From Pseudomonas sp. UBA1879 (GTDB lineage Bacteria; Pseudomonadota; Gammaproteobacteria; Pseudomonadales; Pseudomonadaceae): 64,000 nucleotides of DNA. The number at the start of each line of letters is the position of its first letter. Position 1 is the first letter of the stretch. The DNA lies in contig NZ_DDHJ01000026.1 in assembly GCF_002338065.1 (NCBI RefSeq), positions 1-64,000 of the forward strand. The letters run 5' to 3'. This document shows, piece after piece, positions 27,925 to 37,142 of the stretch. Made by a program: the position numbers and the translations under genes. Below the pieces are notes generated by a model, which saw only the letters and a list, made by a program, of their open reading frames with translations, ran no database searches and was not told the DNA's origin.

Positions 27925-27958
27925 AAAAGGCGACTTTCGAGTCGCCTTTTTCTTTTTT
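27925..27958 (+). terminator. Terminator after mlaA
   Basis: An 11-base perfect stem (AAAAGGCGACT / AGTCGCCTTTT) with a TTCG tetraloop and a following T-rich run. It lies 27 bases after the mlaA stop. Confidence 0.9.
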
Positions 27959-27998
27959 TCGGAATTTTTCGGAAGTGTGAAGTGGTTCCTGATCGATA

Positions 27999-28298
27999 TC
28001 ACTTCATCGACAGGATAGTCAGCCCCAGTTTCTGTCCGTCGCCCTCGATGTCAGCGATCCATACCACCTCGGTGTCGGCCTCCAGGCCCTTGAGCGCCGC
28101 GTGCTCCGATTCGATGCGAACACTGATTTTATCGCCCACGTTGAACGAGCGAGGCGCCTGTATCTGCATGCCAGAGCTGGATAAATCCACGCAGACGGCA
28201 GGAATGATCTGGCCCGCGTAGATCAGGCTGATGTCCGCGTCGACCCGCATGCGGATGTAATCTCGTTTCTCGGCATAGTCGCGATCAATCTGGCCCAT
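27999..28298 (-). CDS. PilZ domain protein (c-di-GMP binding)
   Basis: A 99-residue single-domain PilZ protein. Both halves of the binding site are canonical: RDYIRMRV (RxxxR) near residue 12, and DLSSSGM ((D/N)xSxxG) near residue 38. It should act as a cytoplasmic c-di-GMP receptor, with an unknown partner. It is convergent with mlaA and divergent from rssB, the order I recall for the P. aeruginosa homologues. Confidence 0.9.
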   Translation of the reverse strand: MGQIDRDYAEKRDYIRMRVDADISLIYAGQIIPAVCVDLSSSGMQIQAPRSFNVGDKISVRIESEHAALKGLEADTEVVWIADIEGDGQKLGLTILSMK

Positions 28299-28563
28299 GG
28301 CACATCCTTCATTTTTGTTGCTGGTTTAGGCGTTCTTATAACTCCGGGCGATTTGCGATGTAAAGTCGCCGACCGAGCGCTGGAGCACGCTTGAAACGCC
28401 CCGCGGATGGGAGTACCGTCTGCGCCTTGAAGGGCACCTCTGACGACTGAAGCGTTTGACCAAAAGTCCGCTGCCAGCGGCCAGAGAGGCTAGAAGCGAA
28501 TCCAGTAGGCGGCCTGACACCCTCCGACCCCTACGCCAACCTGATCTGGCGCCGTTTGCCCAC

Positions 28564-29745
28564 ATGCAAAAAACCAGTGCCACGCTGCTGATTATCGATG
28601 ACGACGAAGTAGTGCGCGCGAGTCTTGCGGCCTACTTGGAAGACAGTGGGTTCAGCGTCTTGCAAGCCAGTAATGGCCAGCAGGGTCTGGAATCCTTCGA
28701 GAAACACACGCCTGATCTCGTGATCTGTGACCTGCGCATGCCTCAAGTTGGAGGCCTGGAGCTGATTCGACAGGTCACCAGCCTGTCGCCGGACACTCCG
28801 GTGATCGTGGTCTCCGGCGCGGGTGTCATGAGCGATGCTGTCGAAGCATTGCGCCTGGGCGCGGCCGATTACCTGATCAAACCGCTGGAAGACCTGGCCG
28901 TCCTTGAACATTCAGTCAAGCGTGCTCTGGACCGGGCACGGCTGCTACAGGAAAACAAGCTCTACCGTCAGAAGCTCGAGACCGCCAACCGCGAGCTCGA
29001 AGCCAGCCTGCATTTGCTGCAGGAAGACCAGGACGCCGGTCGACAGGTTCAAATGAACATGCTGCCGACTAATCCCTGGGCCATTGACTCGTTCGAATTC
29101 GAACACGAAATCATTCCCTCGTTGTATCTCTCGGGTGACTTCGTCGATTACTTTCGGGTCGACGAACGTCGCGTTGCGTTTTACCTGGCCGATGTCTCGG
29201 GCCACGGTGCGTCTTCAGCCTTCATCACAGTGCTGCTGAAGTTCATGACCACACGTTTGCTGTTCGAATCCAAGCGCGGCGGCACGTTGCCGGAGTTCAA
29301 GCCTTCCGAGGTCCTCGGCCACATCAATCGCGGCCTGATCAGTTGCAAGCTGGGCAAGCATGTGACGATGGTAGGGGGCGTGATCGACGAGCAGAGCGGG
29401 AAATTGACTTACAGCGTGGGCGGCCATTTGCCGTTGCCGGTGCTGTATACCCCGACAGAAACCCGTTACCTTGAGGGGCGCGGCCTGCCGGTGGGGCTGT
29501 TCAATGAAGCGACGTATTCGGACCATGTGCTGGACTTGCCTGAGTCCTTTAGTCTGACGCTGCTGTCTGATGGCATTCTGGACCTGTTGCCAGGTGATAC
29601 ACTCAAAGAGAAAGAAGCCAACTTGCCTGAATTGGTGAAGTCGGCGGGCGGCAGCCTGGATGGTCTGCGCCGTAAGTTTGGATTGGCCACGCTCGGGGAG
29701 ATGCCGGATGATATCGCTTTGTTAGTGTTGAGCAGGAACCTTTAA
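28564..29745 (+). CDS. rssB: RssB-type response regulator with PP2C phosphatase domain
   Basis: A 393-residue protein: a receiver domain (LLIIDDDE start, phosphoacceptor in VICDLRMPQVGG at about residue 57, Lys in YLIKPLEDL), a coiled-coil linker around 120-150, and a C-terminal PP2C/SpoIIE-type phosphatase domain with VSGHGASSAFITVLLKF and LLSDGILDLLP. RssB proteins control RpoS stability. The Pseudomonas form adds a phosphatase active on a partner STAS protein. I chose ATG 28564 because the receiver fold begins there; the in-frame extension from 28456 looks non-coding. Its stop overlaps the STAS gene start (TAATG). Confidence 0.9.
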   Translation: MQKTSATLLIIDDDEVVRASLAAYLEDSGFSVLQASNGQQGLESFEKHTPDLVICDLRMPQVGGLELIRQVTSLSPDTPVIVVSGAGVMSDAVEALRLGAADYLIKPLEDLAVLEHSVKRALDRARLLQENKLYRQKLETANRELEASLHLLQEDQDAGRQVQMNMLPTNPWAIDSFEFEHEIIPSLYLSGDFVDYFRVDERRVAFYLADVSGHGASSAFITVLLKFMTTRLLFESKRGGTLPEFKPSEVLGHINRGLISCKLGKHVTMVGGVIDEQSGKLTYSVGGHLPLPVLYTPTETRYLEGRGLPVGLFNEATYSDHVLDLPESFSLTLLSDGILDLLPGDTLKEKEANLPELVKSAGGSLDGLRRKFGLATLGEMPDDIALLVLSRNL

Positions 29746-30227
29746 TGAGTACCGGTAGAATCCAGTTTGCCGAGCAAGATGGCACCTTCGTCCTGAAGTT
29801 TGTGGGAGAAGTGCGCCTGACCCTCTGCTCGGCGTTGGATGCGACGATCGAGCGGATCTTCACCTCGATGAATTTTTCGACCGTGGTGATCGACCTGACC
29901 GAAACCCGCAGCATTGACAGCACGACCCTGGGCCTGCTGGCCAAGCTGTCGATCCTGTCACGTCAGAAGGCGGGGCTGCTGCCCACCGTCGTGACGACCC
30001 ATGAAGACATCACCCGGCTGCTCCAGTCGATGGGCTTCGATCAGGTGTTCAACATCGTGGGTCGACCGATCCCGCGCCCTGAAGCATTGAGCGATTTGCC
30101 CTCGCAGGATCAGTGCGAAGACGTGGTCAAAGCCAAGGTGCTGGAAGCGCACAAGATTCTGATGGGACTTAACGATTCCAATCGCGAAGCCTTTCGCGAC
30201 TTGGTGAACGCACTCGAGCATCAGTAA
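29745..30227 (+). CDS. STAS-domain anti-sigma factor antagonist
   Basis: A 160-residue protein. The STAS core occupies about 1-100 with the phosphorylatable Ser in RSIDSTTLGLLAKLS. The C-terminal 60 residues are an extension of unknown role. It is translationally coupled to rssB by a one-base overlap, so it is the likely phosphatase substrate and RpoS partner-switch component. It corresponds in position to the gene I recall as the rssB partner in P. aeruginosa. Confidence 0.88.
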   Translation: MSTGRIQFAEQDGTFVLKFVGEVRLTLCSALDATIERIFTSMNFSTVVIDLTETRSIDSTTLGLLAKLSILSRQKAGLLPTVVTTHEDITRLLQSMGFDQVFNIVGRPIPRPEALSDLPSQDQCEDVVKAKVLEAHKILMGLNDSNREAFRDLVNALEHQ

Positions 30228-30296
30228 GCGCAGTTCTGCAGCGTTGCCGAGGCTTCCGACGCTGCCACACAACTCGCCTTCCCAAAACCCGGACAC

Positions 30297-30334
30297 AAAA
30301 AAGGCGGCACCCCAAAGGGCGCCGCCTTTTTCAT
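30297..30334. terminator. Bidirectional terminator between the STAS gene and tal
   Basis: The stem AAGGCGGC / GCCGCCTT is flanked by A runs on the left and T runs on the right, in the 125-base gap between convergent genes. It can stop transcription from both sides. Confidence 0.85.
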
Positions 30335-30352
30335 GACGGCGAGGCCTGAGCG

Positions 30353-31279
30353 TTACGCCTTGGCGCTCAGCAGTGCTTCCAGTTTTTCCTGATCACGGGC
30401 GAACTGGCGAATGCCTTCGGCGAGCTTCTCGGTCGCCATGGCGTCTTCGTTGGAGGCCCAGCGGAACTGGCTTTCGTTCAGCGTCTGGCGTGGCTCGCCG
30501 CCGTTGCCGGGCTTGAGCTTCTGAACCAGGGTGCCATTGTCTTCCGACAATTTTTGCAGCAGATCCGGGCTGATGGTCAGACGGTCGCAGCCGGCCAGTT
30601 CTTCGATCTGGCTGAGGTTGCGGAAGCTGGCGCCCATGACCACGGTTTTGTAGCCATTGGCCTTGTAGTAGTTGTAAATACGGGTCACGGATTTCACGCC
30701 CGGGTCTTCCGCACCGACGTAGTCCTTGCCTTCGGCTTTCTTGTACCAGTCGTAAATGCGGCCTACGAATGGTGAAATCAGGAACACCCCCGCGTCGGCG
30801 CAGGCTTGGGCCTGGGCGAAGGAGAACAGCAGGGTCAAGTTGCACTGGATGCCTTTCTTCTCCAGTTGCTCGGCCGCCTTGATGCCTTCCCAGGTCGAAG
30901 CCAGTTTGATCAGGATGCGGTCGCGGCCAATGCCGAACTCTTCGTACAGCCCCACCAGACGCTCGGCGCGTGCAATGCAGGCTTGAGTGTCGAAGGAAAT
31001 GCGTGCGTCCACTTCGGTCGACACGCGACCCGGCACGACTTTGAGGATTTCGCGGCCAATGGCAACGGCGAAGCGATCGCTCGCCAGATTGATGTCGCCT
31101 TTGCTACCGCTGAACGCTTCTTTCAGGCGGTCGGCATTGCTGTCATTGGAGCCCGCTTTCAGCAGCAAGGAGGGGTTGGTGGTGGCATCGACCGGCTTCA
31201 GCTTTTCGATGGCGGCGAAGTCGCCGGTATCGGCAACGACGGTGGTAAAGTTTTTGAGTTGTTCCAGCTTGGAAGTCAT
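30353..31279 (-). CDS. tal: Transaldolase
   Basis: A 308-residue cytoplasmic pentose-phosphate enzyme. The N-terminus (LEQLKNFTTVVADTGDFAAI) has the usual transaldolase start. The Schiff-base lysine is at about 125 in RILIKLASTWEG. I chose ATG 31279 because the product then has the usual class I (TalB-like) opening. An in-frame extension from 31423 is longer but is not matched by the family. The order with the STAS and rssB genes is the one I recall from other pseudomonads. Confidence 0.96.
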   Translation of the reverse strand: MTSKLEQLKNFTTVVADTGDFAAIEKLKPVDATTNPSLLLKAGSNDSNADRLKEAFSGSKGDINLASDRFAVAIGREILKVVPGRVSTEVDARISFDTQACIARAERLVGLYEEFGIGRDRILIKLASTWEGIKAAEQLEKKGIQCNLTLLFSFAQAQACADAGVFLISPFVGRIYDWYKKAEGKDYVGAEDPGVKSVTRIYNYYKANGYKTVVMGASFRNLSQIEELAGCDRLTISPDLLQKLSEDNGTLVQKLKPGNGGEPRQTLNESQFRWASNEDAMATEKLAEGIRQFARDQEKLEALLSAKA

Positions 31280-31606
31280 GAGCGTGCTCTGTCCTGTGGG
31301 TTTGATGACATTACCCGAGCGCCGCCGGTCACTCAAGGGTGGAAACCGCTTCGAATCCGCGGGTTTAGAGCGCTGCGTTTGCGCAAACAGCAGGCCCGTG
31401 CACCTGTCACGAACGTGACGCAACGCGACGATTTTCCAATCGGGCGGGGTTTTGATCGTCGGTTCCCGAGGAGGGCGGATACTCGATCCAGACTGATTGG
31501 AGCATGCAGTTCGGCAGTCGTTCCTTTTAGCGTGTCAGCGCCGAACTGCTCAACCATCGGTCGGGATCAAGAAACCACTGTCATCCGCTCCTGACTAACG
31601 CTGCAC
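31280..31606. other. Intergenic region between tal and the REC gene
   Basis: 327 bases between divergent genes. It should carry both promoters, but I could not identify them with confidence. I see no repeat, RNA gene or credible small gene in it. Confidence 0.4.
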
Positions 31607-31987
31607 ATGTCCAACGGAACAGGCGCCATGGCAAGGACGGTTCTCCTCGTAGAAGACGACACAATCTTACGGTCATTGATCGTGGAAGCGTTGTCATTGA
31701 TCGATCTCGATGCAGCAGAATGCGCTACCGCCGCGGAGGCGATGGCGATACTGGAGAGGGATCATGGACATGTGCTGGTCCTGACTGACATTTGCATGCC
31801 AGGCGAGATGGACGGTCTGGAGTTGGCGAAAACCATTTGGGGCAGGTGGCCCCAGTTACCGGTCATCGTGTCCTCGGGCAACCGGGTCGTGTCACACGGG
31901 TCGCTGCCCGCCAATGCCATGTTCATGCGCAAGCCCTGGGCGCTGGACACGCTACACGAAGCGGTCAAAAGCCTACTGGACAACTGA
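31607..31987 (+). CDS. Stand-alone response regulator receiver protein
   Basis: A 126-residue single receiver domain. It has LLVEDDTILR, a phosphoacceptor Asp in LTDICMPGEMDG, Ser/Thr in VIVSSGN and Lys in FMRKPWALDTL. There is no output domain, so it probably works by phosphotransfer or protein contact. No kinase gene is adjacent, and its partner is unknown. The ATG at 31607 or at 31628 could be used. Confidence 0.85.
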   Translation: MSNGTGAMARTVLLVEDDTILRSLIVEALSLIDLDAAECATAAEAMAILERDHGHVLVLTDICMPGEMDGLELAKTIWGRWPQLPVIVSSGNRVVSHGSLPANAMFMRKPWALDTLHEAVKSLLDN

Positions 31988-32027
31988 CCTTTCTACGACC
32001 TATCCATCTTTGACGAGCCGCTCAAGC

Positions 32028-32060
32028 ATAAGGGAGGCTCGTTGCCTCCCTTATCTCATT
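32028..32060. terminator. Terminator between the REC gene and the PLDc_N gene
   Basis: An 11-base stem (ATAAGGGAGGC / GCCTCCCTTAT) with a five-base loop, followed by CTCATTTT, placed 40 bases after the REC gene and 2 bases before the stop of the convergent gene. Confidence 0.8.
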
Positions 32061-32061
32061 T

Positions 32062-32283
32062 TCAGCCTTTACTGTGCTCCTTGGACGTTGGCGGCTCGGC
32101 GATGCCGCGCGGACCGGCAATTCCCCAGATGGCAAAACCCACTACCGGGAACACCAGAATGACGACAGCCCATCCCAGCTTGGTCGCGGGCGTTTTGGTG
32201 GTCCGCCAGACACTGGCGATCGCCCACAGATCAATGAGCAGAACAATGAAGCCCGCCACGATCCAGAACATGCTCATATCCAT
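32062..32283 (-). CDS. PLD nuclease N-terminal-type membrane protein
   Basis: A small protein of about 73 residues with two hydrophobic segments (about 5-24 and 38-55), WRTTKTPATKLGWAVVILVFPVVG in between, and a short polar tail. This matches the PLDc_N small membrane domain family. I chose ATG 32283 because AGGTGAAG lies just ahead. A GTG at 32292 would add three residues. Its function is unknown. It is convergent with the REC gene. Confidence 0.75.
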   Translation of the reverse strand: MDMSMFWIVAGFIVLLIDLWAIASVWRTTKTPATKLGWAVVILVFPVVGFAIWGIAGPRGIAEPPTSKEHSKG

Positions 32284-32309
32284 TTGCTTCACCTGTATGT
32301 AACGAACGT

Positions 32310-33533
32310 TTATGTCGCTGGAAGGGCGCTCACATCGTCTTCTACCAGCGCGGGAATTTCATTGCTGCCGGGGGTCAGAATCACTTTGCGGCAGTCTTCC
32401 TGTTTCTTGTCGAAGATTTTGTAGCCTTCGGCCGCCTGCTCCAGGGACATGCGGTGGGTGATGATGACTTCCGGCGAGATTTTTCCCTGTTCGATGCAGT
32501 CCAGCAACTCGGGCATGAAGCGCTGAACGTGGGTTTGGCCCATTTTGAAAGTCAGGCCCTTGTCGAACGCATCGCCGAACAGGAAACCATGAATGAAGCC
32601 GGCGTACACCCCGGGCACGCTGACGGTGCCGCCACGGCGTACCGCTGCGATGCACTGGCGCAACGCCTTGCCGCTGCTGCCTTCGAGTTTGAGCGTCGCC
32701 AGGATGGTTTCCGTGGTGCTGCCCTTGGCCTCAAAACCTACCGCATCAACCACGCCATCCACGCCACGCATGCCCGGCGTCTGGCGGATGATGGTGTCGG
32801 CCGGGTCATCGTCTTCGTCGAAGTTGATCGGGATCACGCCATAAGTGCTCTGCGCATAGGCAAGGCGGTAGGGGTGGTGATCGACCATGAAGATGCGGTC
32901 GGCGCCGAGCATTCTCGCGACGGCGGCGCACAACAGACCTACAGGGCCAGCGCCGTAGATGGCGATGCTCGAACCCTGGCCGATGCCGGTGTTCGTCACG
33001 GCTTGATAGGCGGTTGGAAGAATGTCCGAGAGAAACAGCACTTTCTCATCCGCGAGGGTGCCGGGGACTTTGAAGGGGCCGGTATTGGCCTTGGGTACGC
33101 GCACGTATTCCGCCTGACCGCCCGGAATTCCCCCGTACAAATGACTGAAGCCGAACAGCGCTGCACCGGGTGGGATGGCCTTTTTGTTCATGATCGCGCC
33201 GCGCCCGGTGTTCGTGGTCTCGCAGGCCGCGTACAGGTCGAGATTGCAGAAGAAGCATTCACCGCAGGCGATCACGAACGGGATCACCACGCGATCACCC
33301 TTTTGAACGGCGGTGACCGCAGAGCCGGTTTCTTCGACGATGCCCATGAACTCATGGCCAAAGATATCGCCATGCTCGACGGTTGGAATCTTCCCACGGT
33401 AAAGGTGCAGGTCGGACCCGCAAATGGCCGTGGCGGTCACGCGCAAAATAATGTCGTCTGCGGCTTCGATGATCGGATCGGGGACGGTGTCGACTTTCAC
33501 GTCGTGGGCACCGTGGTAGGTGAGGGCTCTCAT
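32310..33533 (-). CDS. Zinc-dependent alcohol dehydrogenase
   Basis: A 407-residue medium-chain dehydrogenase. Zinc ligands are visible: catalytic Cys38 (ICGSDLHLY) and His60-Glu61 (GHEFMG), and the structural-zinc loop CGECFFCNLDLYAACE at about 92-107. The nucleotide motif is YGAGPVGLL. The layout with a long insert resembles formaldehyde-dehydrogenase-like (glutathione-independent) members, but the substrate cannot be assigned. It is a monocistronic leftward gene ahead of the esterase and catalase group. Confidence 0.85.
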   Translation of the reverse strand: MRALTYHGAHDVKVDTVPDPIIEAADDIILRVTATAICGSDLHLYRGKIPTVEHGDIFGHEFMGIVEETGSAVTAVQKGDRVVIPFVIACGECFFCNLDLYAACETTNTGRGAIMNKKAIPPGAALFGFSHLYGGIPGGQAEYVRVPKANTGPFKVPGTLADEKVLFLSDILPTAYQAVTNTGIGQGSSIAIYGAGPVGLLCAAVARMLGADRIFMVDHHPYRLAYAQSTYGVIPINFDEDDDPADTIIRQTPGMRGVDGVVDAVGFEAKGSTTETILATLKLEGSSGKALRQCIAAVRRGGTVSVPGVYAGFIHGFLFGDAFDKGLTFKMGQTHVQRFMPELLDCIEQGKISPEVIITHRMSLEQAAEGYKIFDKKQEDCRKVILTPGSNEIPALVEDDVSALPAT

Positions 33534-33832
33534 AAATGTTTCTCCGCAGGTTGGGATGACGTGTGTCTCCTAAAGCGGAGCCGCCTGCGAGACGTTAAGT
33601 TCAGTCCGATGGGGCAGGGTGGGATCAGTGGTGTTTCGTCCCGATGAAATCAGTGAAAGTCCACCGCTCGTCTGACCCACGTACGAATGTTTGAGCGAAT
33701 GGCGGTGGCTTCGGACAGATATCTCGTAAGCGGGCGAACACATGGGGTCGCCCGCAGAGCCAATCCCTGTCTACTTTCCGAGCAGCCTCAGTGCTGCAAT
33801 GCCAGGGGCCACGCAATGACGAGGATTCACGA
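33534..33832. other. Intergenic region between the alcohol dehydrogenase and lipoprotein esterase genes
   Basis: 299 bases between divergent genes, presumably carrying both promoters. I see no repeat, RNA or credible small gene. Confidence 0.4.
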
Positions 33833-34930
33833 ATGAGAACAACGCAGCGTAAATGGCTATGGACACTGTCGGCATTGAGCGTGGTGATAGCGCTCCACGG
33901 ATGCGCCCGCGACCCTGATAAACACTCGGTTTCCGAGCTCGCGGTGAGCGGCACCAAGAGTATGCTGCGCACTGATTCAGACATGCAGAAAGTGCTGAAC
34001 AAATTCGCCAGTTTCGATGCCAAGGCCGTGGAAAAGGTCACCCCGGCAGAAGCCCGCTTGCAGCCCACCATGGCCGACGCGGTCAAGGGCGTGTTGGCTG
34101 ATCAGAAGCGCGACAGCTCGCCCGAAACCCTGGTTCCTGGCGTGACCACCCGCGACATCAGTATTCCCGGCGCTGGCGGTGCGATGCCTGCGACCGTGTA
34201 TACCCCGGCAGGCACCGGGCCGTTCCCGGTGGTGCTGTATTTCCATGGCGGCGGATGGGTATTCGCCGATCGCAAGGTGTATGACGGCGGCGCTCGCGGT
34301 CTGGCCAAACAGGCCAATGCTGTGGTGATTTCGGTGGATTATCGCCTCGCCCCTGAAAACAAATTTCCGGCCGCCCACGATGACGCGCTGGCTGCGTATC
34401 GCTGGCTGACGACCCACGCGACGACCGTTAATGGCGATCCGAAACGGTTGGCGCTGGCAGGTGAAAGCGCAGGCGGCAACCTGGCCGTTGCGACGGCAGT
34501 CGCGGCTCATAAAGCAGGGCTCACCGCGCCGAAACATGTATTGTCGGTGTATCCGGTCGCGCAGTCGAATACCGACACTGAGTCCTACCTGAAATACGCG
34601 GATGCCATGCCGCTCAATCGCCCGATGATGCTCTGGTTCATTTCGCAAGTGACCACCAGCGCCGTTCAGGCGAAAGACCCGCGGATCGATCTGGTCCACG
34701 CAGATTTGAAGGGGCTGCCGCCGGTGACCGTGATTAACGCCGAAATCGACCCGTTGCGCGATGACGGTGCGCAGCTCGAGCAAACACTGCGCAGCGCCGG
34801 TGTCAGTGTCGAGCGCAAGGTGTATCCGGGCGTGACTCACGAGTTCTTCGGCACCGCGGCAGTGGTCGAAAAAGCCCAAGAGGCCCAGGCTTACGCGGGC
34901 GAGCGCCTTCGTAGCGACCTGTCCAAATAA
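33833..34930 (+). CDS. Alpha/beta-hydrolase (HSL-type esterase), putative lipoprotein
   Basis: A 365-residue hormone-sensitive-lipase-type esterase. It has the HGGGWVF oxyanion motif (about 137), GESAGGN with the nucleophile Ser (about 210), Asp in VINAEIDPLRDDG and His in GVTHEFFG. The N-terminal hydrophobic run ends VIALHGCARD, which could be a lipobox with Cys25, so it may be membrane-anchored. I chose ATG 33833 because GAGGA lies nine bases ahead; an in-frame ATG at 33791 is less likely. Its substrate is unknown. Confidence 0.85.
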   Translation: MRTTQRKWLWTLSALSVVIALHGCARDPDKHSVSELAVSGTKSMLRTDSDMQKVLNKFASFDAKAVEKVTPAEARLQPTMADAVKGVLADQKRDSSPETLVPGVTTRDISIPGAGGAMPATVYTPAGTGPFPVVLYFHGGGWVFADRKVYDGGARGLAKQANAVVISVDYRLAPENKFPAAHDDALAAYRWLTTHATTVNGDPKRLALAGESAGGNLAVATAVAAHKAGLTAPKHVLSVYPVAQSNTDTESYLKYADAMPLNRPMMLWFISQVTTSAVQAKDPRIDLVHADLKGLPPVTVINAEIDPLRDDGAQLEQTLRSAGVSVERKVYPGVTHEFFGTAAVVEKAQEAQAYAGERLRSDLSK

Positions 34931-34955
34931 GCTGCCTTTGCACGTTTGCTGAACT

Positions 34956-34993
34956 CAACGAAGCCACGCCTCATGCGTGGCTTCGTTGGTTTT
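34956..34993 (+). terminator. Terminator after the esterase gene
   Basis: A 14-base perfect stem (CAACGAAGCCACGC / GCGTGGCTTCGTTG) with a five-base loop, followed by GTTTTG. Confidence 0.85.
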
Positions 34994-35094
34994 GATTGCG
35001 GGATGGCAAACGCCAACATCCTGCCGGAGGCCACGATGCATCACCTTGCCATTTATAGCGGACCTGTCGAGCATGCCATGGATAAGGCACGCCC

Positions 35095-35838
35095 ATGAGT
35101 CAGTCGCGACAGTACATCGGCTGTGCAGGCTGGAAGCTGGCTCGCGAATATGGAGCGGCATTCGATAGCGAAGGAAGTCACCTTCAACGCTATGCGTCAC
35201 GTTTGAACGCCGTGGAAATCAACAGCTCGTTCTATCGCCCCCATCGGCCCGCCACTTATGCCAAATGGGCGGCGTCAGTGGCGGACGATTTTCGCTTTTC
35301 GGTGAAGGTCCCGAAGGTCATTACTCATGAGCATCGGCTGCGCGACTGCTCTCAGTTGCTGGACGCCTTTTTGTCCGAGTGCACGGCCCTGGGCAGCAAG
35401 CTCGGGTGCCTGCTGGTTCAGCTGCCGCCTTCATTCGCGTTCGATCCCGCGCTGGTCCGCGACTTTTTTCAGCAGGTGAAGGCCCGCTACACGGGGCCTT
35501 TGGTCATCGAACCCCGTCACGAATCCTGGGTGCAGGCCGATGCGCTATTGATTGATCATCACGTGGCGCGCGTCGCTGTCGACCCGTCCCGTATCACGGG
35601 CGACGACGCACCCCATGGTTGGCCTGGCATTCGCTACTGGCGTTTGCACGGAACGCCCCGGATCTACTACAGCGCTTACGAAAGCGCGTGGCTTGAGCGA
35701 TTGGCGGAAAAATTGACAGAGGGGGAGCGCGAGGTGCCCACGTGGTGCATATTCGACAACACGGCCCGAGACGCAGCGTTGGGCAATGCGCTCTACACAC
35801 AAGGGTTGTTGCAGGGAATTGTCGCTGAAGGCGAGTAA
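35095..35838 (+). CDS. DUF72 family protein
   Basis: A 247-residue TIM-barrel-like protein of the DUF72 family, with the family start YIGCAGWKL, the conserved VEINSSFYRPHRPATYAKW and the later FRFSVKVPK, and LVIEPRHESW. The biochemical function of the family is not established. It stands alone between terminators. Confidence 0.85.
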   Translation: MSQSRQYIGCAGWKLAREYGAAFDSEGSHLQRYASRLNAVEINSSFYRPHRPATYAKWAASVADDFRFSVKVPKVITHEHRLRDCSQLLDAFLSECTALGSKLGCLLVQLPPSFAFDPALVRDFFQQVKARYTGPLVIEPRHESWVQADALLIDHHVARVAVDPSRITGDDAPHGWPGIRYWRLHGTPRIYYSAYESAWLERLAEKLTEGEREVPTWCIFDNTARDAALGNALYTQGLLQGIVAEGE

Positions 35839-35914
35839 TGCCGAACGGCATGGTTCGGCAGAACGCCGCCCGACGAATCGGGCAGCGTAGACTTACGACC
35901 GCTGAAGGGTCAGC

Positions 35915-36430
35915 TTAGTTGGCAGCGTCGCCGCCATGGGCCTTGGCCAACGCCTGGGCGTGTTGAAGATGGGTCTTGAGTTTGGGCAGCGTTTCAGCTG
36001 CGAACGCCTTGAGATCAGCATCCTTGCCTTGCGAGGCTTCTTTCTCGAACAGCGCGATGGTCGCTTCGTGCGCCTTCACCTGATTGTTCGCGTAAGCCTG
36101 GTCGAACGACTTGGCACTGCGCAGCTCAAGGATCATCGACTTGGCTTTGTCCATCAGCATGGCACTGTCCGATACATCGAGTTTCTTGGCATCGGCGATG
36201 GATTTGAGCTTGGCGTTCGCAGCGGTGTGGTCCTTGACCATCATCTCGGCGAAGCTTTTCACATCGGCCGCGCTGCCTTTCTCCTGCGCCAGCTTGCCAG
36301 CCTCGACTTCAGCAACGCCTTTGGCGGACGCATCTTCGACGAAATCATCGTTGTCCTGCGCCGCAAACGCGCCTTGTGTACTAAGTGCAACTAACAGCGT
36401 CAACGCAGACACTTTAATGAGATTAGCCAT
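35915..36430 (-). CDS. DUF4142 (ferritin-like) periplasmic protein
   Basis: A 171-residue protein with a signal peptide ending QGAFAA and a helical body typical of DUF4142 (DDFVEDASAKGVAEVEAGKLAQ, then VKDHTAANAKLKSIA). These proteins often sit with DUF892 and manganese catalase genes in stress loci, as here. The role is probably in stress or oxidative tolerance, inferred from neighbours. Confidence 0.88.
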   Translation of the reverse strand: MANLIKVSALTLLVALSTQGAFAAQDNDDFVEDASAKGVAEVEAGKLAQEKGSAADVKSFAEMMVKDHTAANAKLKSIADAKKLDVSDSAMLMDKAKSMILELRSAKSFDQAYANNQVKAHEATIALFEKEASQGKDADLKAFAAETLPKLKTHLQHAQALAKAHGGDAAN

Positions 36431-36545
36431 GGTGTAGACCTCTACTTTCCTTGATAGGCGATAGTGCCCATAAGGCTGAGAGTTCGTTCAGTTTGACTTG
36501 GTTCAGCCTAAATGCGCGATGGACATTAAATAAAACCAACGATGA

Positions 36546-36910
36546 TTGCCTGTCGGTTATACCGCAGACTGGACGAACACCTTTTTCATTCACGGACTGC
36601 CGGACGTTTACAGCGCAGAAAAACAAATTACTAAGGCATTGCCTCGGCTGGCGCGGGCGTTGACAAATTCCAAACTGGCCGAAGCGTTCACGGCCCATCT
36701 TGGGGAAGCTCCGGGCAGATCGACCGGATCGACCAACTGGTCAAGCAGGTGGGTTTGAAGCTCGCTGAAACCTTGGCCGAAGAAAAAGGCGCGGAGGAAA
36801 AGCTGCCCGCCATTGCGGAACAAGGCGGCAATTGGCGGCAACATGGGTCAAGAAATAAGTATGATGGCAAAACACTATCCGCCATCAGACTTATTGATGA
36901 TGCGCAATAA
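36546..36910 (+). pseudogene. Broken DUF892 (YciE/YciF-type) ferritin-like gene
   Basis: The first frame encodes a DUF892 N-terminus (FFIHGLPDVYSAEKQITKAL, then ARALTNSKLAEAFTAHLGE). The match to the family continues in another frame from about 36713 (GQIDRIDQLVKQVG, then LKLAETLAEEKGAEEKLPAI) as far as a stop at 36910. The frame change lies within GCTCCGGGCAG near 36709-36719. The central part of the normal domain, about 80 residues, appears to be missing too. The remains sit in the usual stress locus between DUF4142 and the catalase. A sequencing error could explain the frame change, but not the internal deletion. Confidence 0.7.
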
Positions 36911-37142
36911 GCGTCTCTTCAAACGGATAGTTTTTAATTACCGCTGGGTTCAATTGACGCTGGCATTATTTGCTGAAGACCGTTGATCCGTAATAGTGCC
37001 GAGCTTCTGAATTAACCCTGCCGCGTTTTCTCTGATTTCTGTGCACTTCGCTTTACTGTTTTATTTGCGCGTATCACCGTGAGCGGCAAATGTCTTGCTG
37101 ACATGCCTTGCTGCCAATTAGTCCTATTAAAGGAATACCCCT
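36911..37142. other. Leader region of the manganese catalase gene
   Basis: 232 bases with lower GC than the surroundings, ending in AAAGGAAT, a good ribosome-binding site 9-13 bases before the catalase ATG. Probably promoter-bearing, but I could not fix -35/-10 elements. Confidence 0.4.
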
